A DNA stretch of 64,000 nt from Nocardia fluminea (GCF_002846365.1 NZ_PJMW01000003.1:124001-188000), one strand, 5' to 3'. Shown: positions 53,841 to 63,220, counted from the stretch's first letter. Numbers and translations: made by a program. The notes: generated from the letters alone by a model not told the origin.

Positions 53841-54583
53841 CGGGCGCTCCACCCTCCGTCCATGACATAGGACGAGCCGGTGACCATGCCCGCGGTCTCG
53901 GAGACGAGCCAACCGACCAGTGCCGCGACCTCGTGCGGCTCGATCAGCCGTTTGATCGCGCTCTCGGTGAGCAGAACCTTCTCGAGCACCTCCTGCGCCG
54001 GGATGCCGTGCGCGGCTGCCTGATCGGCGATCTGCTTGTCCACCAACGGGGTTCGCACATATCCGGGGCTGACGCAATTGCTGGTGACCCCGTGCGGGCC
54101 GCCTTCGAGCGCGGTCACCTTCGACAGCCCCTCCAGTCCGTGTTTGGCCGTCACGTACGCGACTTTGAACGGGGAGGCGCGGATCCCGTGCACCGAGGAG
54201 ATGTTCACGATCCGGCCGAAACCTTGCGCGTACATGTGCGGGAGGGCGGCGCGGATCAGCAGGAACGGCGCTTCGACCATCAGTGTCTGCATGGTGCGGA
54301 ACCGGTCGGGCGCGAAATCCTCGATGGGGCTCACGCTTTGCACGCCCGCGTTGTTGACCAGAATGTCGGTCGCGAGCCGCAATTCGGTCAACGCGTCGAC
54401 CTCGAGCAGATCGACGCTCCAGGCGTGCCCGCCGATCTCGTGCGCGAGGGCCTTCGCGGCGACTCCGTCGATGTCGGCGACGGTGACCTCGGCCCCGCGC
54501 GCGGCGAGCTCGCGCACACACGCGGCGCCGATGCCGCTCGCCCCGCCGGTGACCAGTGCCTTACGTCCGGCGAGATCGCTCAT
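53837..54583 (-). CDS. 3-hydroxybutyrate dehydrogenase (SDR family)
   Basis: 248 residues from the ATG at 54583 (overlaps the transporter stop by 4 bases). Classical SDR motifs: TGGASGIG (NAD binding), NNAGVQ, the Ser in NISSVHG, and YVTAK (catalytic Tyr and Lys). HMYAQGFGRIVNISSVHG and CVSPGYVRTPLVDKQI are the typical wording of 3-hydroxybutyrate dehydrogenase. It oxidises 3-hydroxybutyrate to acetoacetate with NAD+, feeding the acetoacetyl-CoA synthetase encoded next. Confidence 0.88.
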   Translation of the reverse strand: MSDLAGRKALVTGGASGIGAACVRELAARGAEVTVADIDGVAAKALAHEIGGHAWSVDLLEVDALTELRLATDILVNNAGVQSVSPIEDFAPDRFRTMQTLMVEAPFLLIRAALPHMYAQGFGRIVNISSVHGIRASPFKVAYVTAKHGLEGLSKVTALEGGPHGVTSNCVSPGYVRTPLVDKQIADQAAAHGIPAQEVLEKVLLTESAIKRLIEPHEVAALVGWLVSETAGMVTGSSYVMDGGWSAR

Positions 54584-55953
54584 GCGGCAATTCCTTTCGT
54601 GGCAGAGGCGTCCGCGAGGTCGACAGATTCCAGGTCGATGCCGCGGGTCTCCTTCGCGCACACGACCGCGATCACGGTGACGGCCGCCGCGAACGCCAGA
54701 TACCAGGCGATCGGGACCGACGAACCGAACTCGTCGAGCAGTTTGACCGCGATGATCGGCGCCAATGAGCCCGCCACGATCGAGGTGACCTGGTAGCCCA
54801 GCGACACACCCGAGTAGCGCATCCGGGTCGGGAACATCTCGGCCATGATCGCGGGCTGACCGGCGTACATGAATCCGTGGAACACCAGCCCGATGATGAT
54901 GGCGGACAGGATGATCACGCTGTTGCCGCTGTCCATCATCGGGAAGGCGAAGAAGCCCCAGGTGGCCGCGGCGACGGCACCGGCGAGGTAGACCGGGCGG
55001 CGGCCGAGGCGGTCACCGAGCCTGCCCGCCACCGGAATCACCGCCATGTGCACGGCGTGGGCGATGAGCAGCCACCACAGAATCGTGGTGGTGTCGGCAT
55101 GCACGTGGACCTTGAGATAGGTGATCGAGAACGTGACGACCAGGTAGTACATGATGTTCTCGCCGAAGCGCAGACCCATCGCGGTGAACACTCCGCGCGG
55201 GTACGTGCGCAGCACCTCGAAGGGGCTGAACGCGGCGGCCTTGGCCTGGTCCATCGACTGCTGGGCGGCCACGAAGATCGGGGCGTCGGTCACCTTGGTG
55301 CGCACGTAGTAGCCGACCAGCACCACCACCGCCGACAGCCAGAACGCCACGCGCCAGCCCCAGCTCAGGAACGCCGCGTCCGACAGGGTCGAAGTCAGCA
55401 CCAGCAGCACGATCGTGGCGAGCAGATTGCCCGCGGGCACACCGGCCTGCGGCCAGCTCGACCAGAAGCCGCGACTGCGACTCGGGCTGTGTTCGGCGAC
55501 CAGCAGCACCGCGCCGCCCCATTCGCCGCCGATCGCGAAACCCTGGACGAAGCGCAGGATCACCAGCATCGCCGGTGCCCAGTACCCGATTTGGGCGAAG
55601 GTCGGCAGACAGCCCATCAGGAAGGTCGCCGCGCCGACGAGCACCAAACTCACCTGCAACAACTGCTTGCGACCGTATCGGTCACCGAAGTAGCCGAAGA
55701 CGATGCCGCCGAGCGGGCGGGCCGCGAAACCGACGGCGTAGGTGACGAAGGCGGCCAGGATCGCGTCGAGATCGCTGGTTTCCTTGGAGAAGAACACCTT
55801 GCTGAACACCAGGGTCGCGGCGGTGCCGTAGAGGAAGAACTCGTACCATTCGACGACGGTGCCCGCCATCGAGGCGGCCACGACCCGCCGCAGTCCGGTG
55901 GGGGCTTCGTCCGGCTCGTCGCCGGTCGGTCGTATCGCGTTCCGCACGCTCAT
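54580..55953 (-). CDS. MFS transporter, metabolite:H+ symporter (MHS) type
   Basis: 457 residues with twelve membrane helices. Hallmarks are GTVVEWYEFFLYG at helix 1, GYFGDRYGRKQLLQ between helices 2 and 3, RFVQGFAIGGEWGGAVLLVAE at helix 4-5 and RLGDRLGRRP between helices 8 and 9. MHS members import organic acids with protons. As first gene of an operon with 3-hydroxybutyrate dehydrogenase and acetoacetyl-CoA synthetase it most likely imports 3-hydroxybutyrate or acetoacetate; that substrate is inferred. Confidence 0.85.
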   Translation of the reverse strand: MSVRNAIRPTGDEPDEAPTGLRRVVAASMAGTVVEWYEFFLYGTAATLVFSKVFFSKETSDLDAILAAFVTYAVGFAARPLGGIVFGYFGDRYGRKQLLQVSLVLVGAATFLMGCLPTFAQIGYWAPAMLVILRFVQGFAIGGEWGGAVLLVAEHSPSRSRGFWSSWPQAGVPAGNLLATIVLLVLTSTLSDAAFLSWGWRVAFWLSAVVVLVGYYVRTKVTDAPIFVAAQQSMDQAKAAAFSPFEVLRTYPRGVFTAMGLRFGENIMYYLVVTFSITYLKVHVHADTTTILWWLLIAHAVHMAVIPVAGRLGDRLGRRPVYLAGAVAAATWGFFAFPMMDSGNSVIILSAIIIGLVFHGFMYAGQPAIMAEMFPTRMRYSGVSLGYQVTSIVAGSLAPIIAVKLLDEFGSSVPIAWYLAFAAAVTVIAVVCAKETRGIDLESVDLADASATKGIAA

Positions 55954-55982
55954 CGCACTACTCCTTCGATGTTCCTGGTCAC

Positions 55983-56001
55983 ATCACGAAGCACATGTGA
56001 T
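55983..56001. promoter_or_regulatory. Candidate LysR-type binding site
   Basis: ATCAC and GTGAT are inverted around a 9-base centre in the 93-base gap between the divergent transporter and LysR genes, fitting the interrupted-palindrome layout (T-N11-A style) of LysR sites. By eye only. Confidence 0.35.
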
Positions 56002-56046
56002 GCGGCCCACAAGCTGTGAGGAGAGTATTCGTGCAGATCCATCTCG

Positions 56047-57057
56047 GTGACAATGGCCAGTTTCGCAGCAGCAATCTGCGAAACTGCACACGTGACCCAT
56101 TCTTCGTCGTCTTCGGGGCGCAGGCCGAGCGCTGATGATTTGCTGGTGCTGCTCGCGGTCGGGCGGTCGGGGCGCTACATCACCGCTGCCGACGAGCTCG
56201 GCATCAACCACACGACGATCTCGCGCCGCATCGCCGCCCTCGAACACGCCATGGGTGGACGGGTGCTGACTCGCGTCACCGGCGGCTGGGAGCTCACCGA
56301 CCTGGGCCGCGAGGCATTGGCGGCGGCCGAAGCCGTCGAGGCGGCCGTCCGATCGCTCGGCTCGACCGCCGGCGAACGCACACTCGAAGGTGTGGTGCGG
56401 ATTTCGGCCACCGACGGTTTCAGCGCCTACCTCGCGCCACCGTCGGCGGTGCGCGTACAGCGCAGGCATCCCGGCGTCGCCGTGGACATCATCGCCGCGA
56501 CCCGTCGAGCATCCACCCAGCGAACCGGCCTCGACATCGAAGTGGTGGTCGGCAAACCGCAGGTCCACCGCGCCGAGGCGATCGAACTAGGCGACTACTG
56601 CCTTCGCCTCTACGCCTCCCGTGACTACCTCGCCGAACACGGCGTCCCGACCACCATCACCGAACTCACCCGCCACCCACTGGTCTACTTCATCGAATCC
56701 ATCCTCCAGGTCGACGACCTCGACCTGGCCCTCGCCTTCGCTCCCACCTTGCGCCGGTCCGTTTCCTCGACCAACGTCTTCGTCCACGTGGAAGCCACCC
56801 GGGCCGCCGCGGGGATCGGCCTACTCCCCTGCTTCATGGCCGACCGTCATCCCGACCTCGTCCGGATCCTGCCCGACGAGGTCCGCGTCCAACTCACCTA
56901 CTGGCTCGTCGCCCGGGCCGAAACTCTGCGACGCCCCGAAGTCGCGGCGGTCGTGGAGGCATTGCGCGCTACGGTCCGCGAACGTCGTGCGGAGCTACTC
57001 GGCGACCGCGCGCCCTTGCCGGAACAACGGCAAGTCGACGGTCGCGGCGCCGAGTAG
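56047..57057 (+). CDS. LysR-family transcriptional regulator
   Basis: 336 residues from the GTG at 56047; an ATG at 56053 or GTG at 56092 are possible and none has an ideal ribosome site. The winged HTH is clear: LLVLLAVGRSGRYITAADEL, NHTTISRRIAALEHAMGGRV and LTDLGREALAAAE. The effector-binding part is of the periplasmic-binding type (DIEVVVGKP, GIGLLPCFMADRHPDLVRIL). Divergent from the ketone-body operon, which it probably controls in response to 3-hydroxybutyrate or a related acid. Confidence 0.85.
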   Translation: MTMASFAAAICETAHVTHSSSSSGRRPSADDLLVLLAVGRSGRYITAADELGINHTTISRRIAALEHAMGGRVLTRVTGGWELTDLGREALAAAEAVEAAVRSLGSTAGERTLEGVVRISATDGFSAYLAPPSAVRVQRRHPGVAVDIIAATRRASTQRTGLDIEVVVGKPQVHRAEAIELGDYCLRLYASRDYLAEHGVPTTITELTRHPLVYFIESILQVDDLDLALAFAPTLRRSVSSTNVFVHVEATRAAAGIGLLPCFMADRHPDLVRILPDEVRVQLTYWLVARAETLRRPEVAAVVEALRATVRERRAELLGDRAPLPEQRQVDGRGAE

Positions 57058-57080
57058 ACAGATTGTCCGCTCCGCAGGTC

Positions 57081-58523
57081 TCAGCCTGCGGCTTCCGGCG
57101 AGGGCGCAGGCGAGGGCAGCGCGAAGCAGAGCGCCGCACTCACCACCAGCGCTGCGATGATCGTCAGCGCACACGCCGTCAGCGCGCTGCCGTAGCCGTC
57201 GCCGGCGGCGACCCCGAAGAAGATCGCACTCAGCGAAGCGACACCCACCGCGCCGCCGAACTGCTGGCCGGTAGTCCAGATTCCCGAGGCCGACCCCGCG
57301 TATCGCGTCGGCACCGTCGACAGGAACAGCGTCGTCAGCGGCGGCTGGACCAGGTTGATGCCGACACCGACGACGAACAGTCCCGGCGCGAGCAGCCAGG
57401 GGTTCACATCGGTAGTCGCCGTCAAAGCCGCGCCCAGCACCGCCAACGTGCCGATGGCGCCGAAAAGCGTTCCGGCGACGACCGCGTAGCGGCCGAACTG
57501 CATGGTGAGCCGTCCCACCAGCGGGGCGACCGCGAGTCCGCCGGCGGAGAACGCGACCGTCACCACGCCCGCTCGCAGCGCGGTGTAGCCCTGGCCTTCC
57601 TGAAGCCAGAGAACGAAGACGAGCAGGAATCCGCTGAAGGCGGCGAAAGCGACGAGCTGAACGACGAGCGCGACACTGCTGATCCGCGCACGCAGCAGCT
57701 CCAACGGCAAGAGCGCGCCGGCCCGGCCCACGGCATCGCGATTCTCGACGATGGCCACGAGTGCCACCGCCGCGATGCCCGCGGCCAGCAACAGCCAGAT
57801 CCACGGCGCCCAGTCGTAGGTGCGGCCTTCCAGCAGCGGGAACACGATGGCGACCAGCCCGGCGGTCAGGCCGAACGCGGCGAGCCATCGTGGCCGCAGC
57901 GCACCTTCGGCACGGCTTTCCGGGACCAGCCATGCGGCGAGGCCGAGCAGGACGACGGCTGCGGGGACGCTGATCCAGAAGATCGCTCGCCACCCGAGAC
58001 CGGCGACATCCGCGGTGACGAGCACACCACCGAGCAACAACCCCCCGGCCTGCGCGAGTCCGGCGACCACACCGAATATGCCCAGGACCGTGGCGCGCTC
58101 GGGCCCGCGGAACAGGACGAACAGGCTGGACAGAACTTGCGGAGCCAGGATCGCCGCGGCCGCGCCTTGGGCGGCGCGACTGGCGATCAGTTCGCCCGGG
58201 CTGTTCGCCAGGGCCGACCATGCCCCGGAGAGAGCGAACAGCGCCAAACCTATGAGGAAGACCCGTTTGCGGCCCCACAGGTCGCCCAACCGGGCCGCGG
58301 TGATCAGCGCCGCCGCGAACGCCAGCAGATAGGCCGTCGCGATCCAGCCGACCTGGGAAGGCGTCCCTCCGAGGTCGGCCTGGATCGCCGGCAGGCCGAC
58401 GTTGACGATGGTGACGTTCAGCAGATCCAGGGTGAATCCCAGGACGAGCACGACCATCGCGGCCCAGCGCCGGGGGTAGAGCGCTTCGGTCGCGTCGTCT
58501 CGAGTGGAAGTCGATGTGCTCAT
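57081..58523 (-). CDS. MFS exporter, DHA2 (EmrB/QacA) family
   Basis: 480 residues, fourteen predicted membrane helices. Motif C-like LDLLNVTIVNVGLPAIQADL in helix 1 and motif A RLGDLWGRKRVF are diagnostic of DHA2 drug:H+ antiporters. The start codon overlaps the stop of the upstream HTH gene (TGATG), so the two are coupled. Likely exports a toxic compound or drug; the divergent TetR gene further upstream may control it. Confidence 0.85.
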   Translation of the reverse strand: MSTSTSTRDDATEALYPRRWAAMVVLVLGFTLDLLNVTIVNVGLPAIQADLGGTPSQVGWIATAYLLAFAAALITAARLGDLWGRKRVFLIGLALFALSGAWSALANSPGELIASRAAQGAAAAILAPQVLSSLFVLFRGPERATVLGIFGVVAGLAQAGGLLLGGVLVTADVAGLGWRAIFWISVPAAVVLLGLAAWLVPESRAEGALRPRWLAAFGLTAGLVAIVFPLLEGRTYDWAPWIWLLLAAGIAAVALVAIVENRDAVGRAGALLPLELLRARISSVALVVQLVAFAAFSGFLLVFVLWLQEGQGYTALRAGVVTVAFSAGGLAVAPLVGRLTMQFGRYAVVAGTLFGAIGTLAVLGAALTATTDVNPWLLAPGLFVVGVGINLVQPPLTTLFLSTVPTRYAGSASGIWTTGQQFGGAVGVASLSAIFFGVAAGDGYGSALTACALTIIAALVVSAALCFALPSPAPSPEAAG

Positions 58524-59071
58524 CAGGTGTAGCTCCCTGCGCGGCTAGGTGTCTGGTGTGTGGTCATCGAGCGCTCCGGCACAGGCGCTGTCGTGGCTGT
58601 GCGCAGCGCCTCGTGGTCCGACCCGGTGCCGACCAATCCGTGGCGGCGCAGGATCGCGTGCACTGTCGACACGGCCGGGACACGGGTCGAACCGGCTCGC
58701 TGGAGGTGCGTGCGGATTCTGCGCGCTCCCCACTGCGGGCGGTCCAGCCGGACGCGCACCACGACGGCTTCGATCTCGGCCGAGGTGCGGGCGGGGAAAT
58801 TCTTCGGACGGCGCGACCGCGGCGCCAATCCCGCCACGCCGTGTTCGCGGTAACGCGCGAGATAGCTGTAGTAGCTCTTGCGCGAAATGTTGTATCGCCG
58901 GCATACCTCGGTCACCGTCAACCCGTTGCGGTCGGGTGCCTGCAGGATCTCCAGCCACGACTCGGCCTCGAGACCGACCACTGCGCCGCGTTCGTTCGGC
59001 GGACGGGTTCCGCCTCGGCGAACATGCTGGCGCGCAAGCGGTTCGAGCCTGTCTCCTGGGGGTTGCATCAT
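58523..59071 (-). CDS. HTH protein of IS481-transposase type, coupled to the exporter
   Basis: 182 residues, ATG at 59071 with GGGAG 6 bases upstream. It contains the tandem helix-turn-helix of IS481 transposases (VTEVCRRYNISRKSYYSYLA, GLAPRSRRP, RTSAEIEAVVVRVRLDRPQW, GARRIRTHL, VSTVHAILRRHGLV). It stops before the rve catalytic domain, ending in an unrelated short tail. So it can bind DNA but not transpose. Overlap with the exporter start suggests it has been kept as a regulator or leader gene, or that the exporter was captured behind a truncated transposase. Confidence 0.7.
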   Translation of the reverse strand: MMQPPGDRLEPLARQHVRRGGTRPPNERGAVVGLEAESWLEILQAPDRNGLTVTEVCRRYNISRKSYYSYLARYREHGVAGLAPRSRRPKNFPARTSAEIEAVVVRVRLDRPQWGARRIRTHLQRAGSTRVPAVSTVHAILRRHGLVGTGSDHEALRTATTAPVPERSMTTHQTPSRAGSYT

Positions 59072-59165
59072 AGATATCTCCCGACGTGGAACAGAGCATT
59101 TGAACTTGCTGGTTCACTTTAATGTCCTCGCATACACCTCGCAACTCGGTATATAAGAATGAACC

Positions 59166-59182
59166 CGCGAGGCAACTTCGCG
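59166..59182. promoter_or_regulatory. Candidate TetR operator
   Basis: CGCGA and TCGCG inverted around 7 bases, in the 134-base gap between the divergent HTH/exporter unit and the TetR gene; a second inverted pair (TGAAC/GTTCA with a 6-base centre) lies about 60 bases left. Either could be the TetR site. Confidence 0.35.
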
Positions 59183-59205
59183 TGTGACTGCGCTATGGTT
59201 CATGG

Positions 59206-59862
59206 ATGGCTGTAGCAACACCGCCGACCGGACAGTCGGCCTCGCGTGGACGCATCGACAAGCGGCAGGCGATCCTGGACGCGGCGTTCGTCGTCTTCGC
59301 TCGCCGCGGGTACGCGCAGGCGGGCGTACAAGAGATCGCCGAGGTCGCCGGGGTCGCCAAACCGACCATCTACAACCACCTCAACGACAAGGAAACGCTC
59401 TTCCGGCACACGCTGACTGCCGTGAGCGACGCGGTGCTCGCCGAGAATCTGGCGGTGGTCGAGCGGTTGCGCACTCCCGGTGAGGATCTACGCGCCGCCC
59501 TGGAAGATGTCGCGTACCGGCTGATCCGGTCCTGCTGTACCGAGCGGTCCCGGTCGCTGCGCTGGCTCACCTACGGTCAGGTCGCGCAGTTCCCGGATTT
59601 GATGGATGTCGTGGTGAGCCGGACCTCTGATCAGCTCGGCGACGCGCTCGCGGATCGGCTGGCGCGCTTGTCGCTGTCGGGCCACCTCCGCGCGAGCGAC
59701 CCTGCCATCGCCGCCGAGCAGTTCCTCGTACTGATCACCGGCCCGATGGAGGGCCGTACCCGGCTGGGCACCCGCAAGGTCGCCACCGCCGAGATGCACG
59801 CGGTCGCCACCGCCGCGGTCGACACCTTCCTCCGCGCCTACGCGACACCGGAGACCGCGTGA
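59206..59862 (+). CDS. TetR-family transcriptional regulator
   Basis: 218 residues. The N-terminal HTH reads RQAILDAAFVVFARRGYAQA, VQEIAEVAGVAKPTIYNHLN and DKETLFRHTL, standard TetR. The C-terminal ligand domain resembles TetR_C_7 (RSLRWLTYGQVAQFPDLMDV). It is divergent from the HTH/exporter pair and overlaps the following oxidoreductase start by 4 bases (GTGA). It probably represses both directions. Confidence 0.87.
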   Translation: MAVATPPTGQSASRGRIDKRQAILDAAFVVFARRGYAQAGVQEIAEVAGVAKPTIYNHLNDKETLFRHTLTAVSDAVLAENLAVVERLRTPGEDLRAALEDVAYRLIRSCCTERSRSLRWLTYGQVAQFPDLMDVVVSRTSDQLGDALADRLARLSLSGHLRASDPAIAAEQFLVLITGPMEGRTRLGTRKVATAEMHAVATAAVDTFLRAYATPETA

Positions 59863-60701
59863 GCCACCGCCCGTTCCGCTTCGGCCTCGTTACGGTTTCC
59901 CCTGCCGATCCGAAGTCGTGGACATCGACCGCGCGATGGGCCGAAGACGCCGGGATCTCCGCGTTGCTGCTGCCCGATCTACCCGCACCGGTGCCCGCGC
60001 CCCTGACAGCGCTGAGCTACGCCGCCGCGGCGACGACCACTCTCCAGGTCGGAACATGGGTACTGGCCAACGACTTCCGCAATCCGTTCGTCCTCGCTCG
60101 GGAGGCCGCGACCCTGGATTTGGTGTCAGATGGCCGCTTCCAGCTCGGTCTCGGCGCTGGTCAGACCGCCATCGGCTATGGCGAACTCGGGATCGCCGCC
60201 GAGTCCGACCGGGTTCGGTTCGAGCGCCTCGCCGAGTCGGTCGGCATCCTCAACGCGCTGTTTCGCGGTGAGCGGGTCGAGACCACCGGGGCCCACTACG
60301 CGAACACCGGAACGACGTTGGTTCCCACCCCGCCGCGCAAGGTGCCGCTGCTGCTCGCCGCGGGCGGGCGACGAGCCACCGAGCTCGCCGCCGCCGAAGC
60401 CGACACCGTCGCGTTCAGCACCTTCTCCCGCGACCAGCTCACCCGCCAGGTCGGCTGGCTCGACAGCGCGGCGGGCCCACGAAATCCTGACATCGAACGG
60501 GCGCTGCGTTTCAGCACCCCGACGAGCACCATCGGTCCACCGATGCCCGACGATGCCCCGACCCTGCTCACCGGATCGCCCGCGCGGGCAGCCGATCAGC
60601 TGCGCCGCCTTCGCGACGAGTTCGCAATCTCCTACATCGTTCTCGACGACGACGCGGCACGCGAACTCGCGCCCGTGGTGAGTCTGCTGTCAGGCACCTG
60701 A
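59859..60701 (+). CDS. LLM-class F420-dependent oxidoreductase
   Basis: 280 residues from the GTG at 59859. The luciferase-like TIM-barrel features are present: RWAEDAGISALLLPDL, TTLQVGTWVLANDFRNPFVL, LDLVSDGRFQLGLGAG (family hallmark) and PLLLAAGGRRATELAA. This is the TIGR03621-like group using coenzyme F420, abundant in mycobacteria and Nocardia. The reaction is unknown. It is co-transcribed with the TetR gene, and its 3' end overlaps the convergent ABC ATPase gene by 12 bases. Confidence 0.85.
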   Translation: MSHRPFRFGLVTVSPADPKSWTSTARWAEDAGISALLLPDLPAPVPAPLTALSYAAAATTTLQVGTWVLANDFRNPFVLAREAATLDLVSDGRFQLGLGAGQTAIGYGELGIAAESDRVRFERLAESVGILNALFRGERVETTGAHYANTGTTLVPTPPRKVPLLLAAGGRRATELAAAEADTVAFSTFSRDQLTRQVGWLDSAAGPRNPDIERALRFSTPTSTIGPPMPDDAPTLLTGSPARAADQLRRLRDEFAISYIVLDDDAARELAPVVSLLSGT

Positions 60702-62315
60702 ACTGCCGTCGACCAGATCGGCGCCGGGGATGGCGGCCAGCAGCTGACGGGTGTACTCGTGGGCCGGCTCGTCGAAAAGTTCTTCGGCTGTGCCGATCTC
60801 GACGATGCGGCCCTGCCGCATGACCGCGACCCGATGGGCGATCTGGCGCACCACCGCCAGGTCGTGCGAGATGAACAGGTACGCCACTCCGGTCTCGGCT
60901 TGCAGCTCGGCGAACAGGTCGAGGATCTGCGCCTGCACCGAGACATCGAGCGCCGACACCGGTTCGTCGCAGACCACCAGCTCCGGCGACAAGGCGAGCG
61001 CCCTGGCGATCGCGACCCGCTGACGCTGTCCACCGGAGAGCTCCGCGGGCCTGCGCCCCAGCGTCGACGCGGGAAGCGCGACCCGGTCGAGCAGTTCGCG
61101 CGCCCGCACCGCCCGCGAGGCGCGGTCACCGATACCGAAAACCCGCAGTGGCTCGCTGATCACGTCCTGGATCGAGAACCGGGGATCCAGCGACTCGTAC
61201 GGATTCTGGTAGATCACCTGAGCGCGACGCCGTAGTGCTCGCAGTCGCGCCCCCTTGATGGCGGTGACATCGTCGTCGTCGAACACGATGCGCCCGGAGG
61301 TCGGCGAGGCCAGGCGCAGGATCATTCTCGCGGTCGTGGACTTTCCCGACCCGGACTCCCCTACCAGCGCCAGCGTCTCGCCGCGATGTAGTGCGAAGCT
61401 CACGCCGTCGACGGCGCGCACGGTCTTCGCGCGGCCGTTGGCACGCGGCAGAGGGAACTCCTTCACCAGGTTCTCGACCGCGAGCAACGGCTCGGCGCTC
61501 GGCTGGTGCGGCCGGGCCCGCACACCGGCACGTCCGGGCACGCTGCGCAGCAACTGCTGGGTGTACCGATCGCGTGGGTCGTCGAGTATCGCGCGGGTCG
61601 GCCCGGTCTCCACGATCCAGCCGCGCGACATCACCGCGATCCGCTGGGCACGATCGGCGGCGACCCCGAGATCATGGGTGACGAGAAGTACTGCGGTGCC
61701 GAGGGTTCGGGTCAGGTCGGTGAGGTGGTCGAGGATGCGTCGCTGCACGGTGACATCGAGGGCGCTGGTCGGTTCGTCGGCGATGATCAGAGCCGGGTTC
61801 GCCGCGATCGCGATCGCGATGAGTGCCCGCTGACGCATGCCACCGGAGAGTTCGTGCGGATACTGGTTTGCCCGGGTTTTCGGGTCGGGCATCCCGGCCC
61901 GCTCGAGCAGGTCCACCACGGCCTCGGGCGCCGACCGTCGGGTCGCCAGGCCGTGGATGAGCAAGACCTCCGCGACCTGGGTGCCGATGCGCTGCACCGG
62001 ATTCAGCGAAACACCGGGGTCTTGGGGGATCAACCCGATCTGGGCCCCACGAATCGCCCGTAGCTCCCGGTCTCCCGCCCTGGCCAGGTCCCGGCCACCG
62101 AACTGGATCCGGCCCGCGTCGATGTGCCCTGCGGCAGGCAGCAACCCGGTGATGGCATGTGCGGTCGAGCTCTTGCCCGAACCGGATTCGCCGACCAGTG
62201 CGACGATCTCGCCCGGCGCGATGTCCAGATCGACCGCGCCCACCGCGCGCACCCGGCCGGTGCTGGTGCGGTACGAGATCGACAGGCCACGTACTTCCAG
62301 CAGATTCGCGGTCAT
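60690..62315 (-). CDS. Peptide/nickel-type ABC importer, fused double ATPase
   Basis: 541 residues from the ATG at 62315, overlapping the permease stop by 4 bases; the frame above it is a permease shadow. Two complete ABC domains: Walker A GESGSGKSS and GESGSGKST, signatures ELSGGMRQR and ELSGGQRQR, Walker B LIIADEPTSALD and LVVCDEPVSALD. This is a DppD-DppF fusion, as is common in actinobacteria. It drives the two permeases encoded upstream; substrate (peptide, nickel chelate or other) cannot be told. The binding protein must lie beyond the right edge or elsewhere. Confidence 0.88.
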   Translation of the reverse strand: MTANLLEVRGLSISYRTSTGRVRAVGAVDLDIAPGEIVALVGESGSGKSSTAHAITGLLPAAGHIDAGRIQFGGRDLARAGDRELRAIRGAQIGLIPQDPGVSLNPVQRIGTQVAEVLLIHGLATRRSAPEAVVDLLERAGMPDPKTRANQYPHELSGGMRQRALIAIAIAANPALIIADEPTSALDVTVQRRILDHLTDLTRTLGTAVLLVTHDLGVAADRAQRIAVMSRGWIVETGPTRAILDDPRDRYTQQLLRSVPGRAGVRARPHQPSAEPLLAVENLVKEFPLPRANGRAKTVRAVDGVSFALHRGETLALVGESGSGKSTTARMILRLASPTSGRIVFDDDDVTAIKGARLRALRRRAQVIYQNPYESLDPRFSIQDVISEPLRVFGIGDRASRAVRARELLDRVALPASTLGRRPAELSGGQRQRVAIARALALSPELVVCDEPVSALDVSVQAQILDLFAELQAETGVAYLFISHDLAVVRQIAHRVAVMRQGRIVEIGTAEELFDEPAHEYTRQLLAAIPGADLVDGSSGA

Positions 62316-63220
62316 CGCCGATTCGCCCACTCTCCATCGAGTGCCCGTGCGATCCGGTTGGTCGCGAGCACGACGAACGCCACCATCAGGCCCGACATCG
62401 TCGAGATCCACCACGCGTTGGCCAGATAATTGCGCCCGCTCGAGATGAGCGAGCCCCACTCCGGTGCCGGGGGCACCGCGCCGTAACCGAGAAAACTCAG
62501 CGACGATACCGCCAGCACGGCGGTGCCCAGATCCAACGTGGCCAGCACCATCACGGGGCCGATCGCGTTCGGCAGCACGTGCCGACCGAGCACCGTGTAC
62601 CAGCGCGCACCCGAGGACCACGCGGCCTCGACGAACACAGCTTGCCGTAATCGCAGCACCTCGGCGCGCATCACCCGGGCGAAGCCGGCCACGCTGGCGA
62701 CCCCCACCGCGATCGCGACCTTCACGGTGCCGTAGCCGAGCGCGGTCACCAGGGCCAGCGACAGGAACAGCGACGGAATCGACAGCAGCACATCGGCGAA
62801 GCGCATCAGCACGTCGTCTACCCAGCGGCCGACGAACCCGGCGATCAGCCCCATCGCGCCCCCGACGACAAACGCGACAGCTACCGCGATCACCGTGGCC
62901 TGCAACGACAGCGCGGTGCCGTGCACGACGCGGGTGAACAAGTCGCGGCCGAGTTCGTCGGTGCCGAACCAGTGCTCACCGCTGGGCGGGGCGAAGATCT
63001 CCGACGCAACGCCGAACAGCGGATCCCGGGAGGTGAACAACGTGGGCCACAATGCCGCCAGCACGACCAGCACCAGCGTCACCACCGAGAGCACCAGGCC
63101 TGGCCGGTACAGCAGAAATCGCGGCAGTCGGCGCCAGTCGAAACCCGTACGGTGCTCGTCGTCGAAGTCGTCGATGACGGTTCGGGCCACGGCGGCCTCG
63201 GCCAGCACGATGTCGGTCAC
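62312..63220 (-). CDS. Peptide/nickel-type ABC permease (DppC type)
   Basis: 302 residues from the GTG at 63220, which overlaps the stop of the other permease. A cytoplasmic N-terminus precedes about six helices; HWFGTDELGRDLFTRVVHGT is the DppC/OppC hallmark, and the EAA loop is EAAWSSGARWYTVLGRHVLP. Forms the membrane channel with the DppB-type subunit. Confidence 0.88.
   Translation of the reverse strand: MTDIVLAEAAVARTVIDDFDDEHRTGFDWRRLPRFLLYRPGLVLSVVTLVLVVLAALWPTLFTSRDPLFGVASEIFAPPSGEHWFGTDELGRDLFTRVVHGTALSLQATVIAVAVAFVVGGAMGLIAGFVGRWVDDVLMRFADVLLSIPSLFLSLALVTALGYGTVKVAIAVGVASVAGFARVMRAEVLRLRQAVFVEAAWSSGARWYTVLGRHVLPNAIGPVMVLATLDLGTAVLAVSSLSFLGYGAVPPAPEWGSLISSGRNYLANAWWISTMSGLMVAFVVLATNRIARALDGEWANRR

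Noticed and set aside
58523-59071. Complete IS481 element
   Set aside because: Only the DNA-binding half is encoded, and no terminal inverted repeats or rve domain were found around it.
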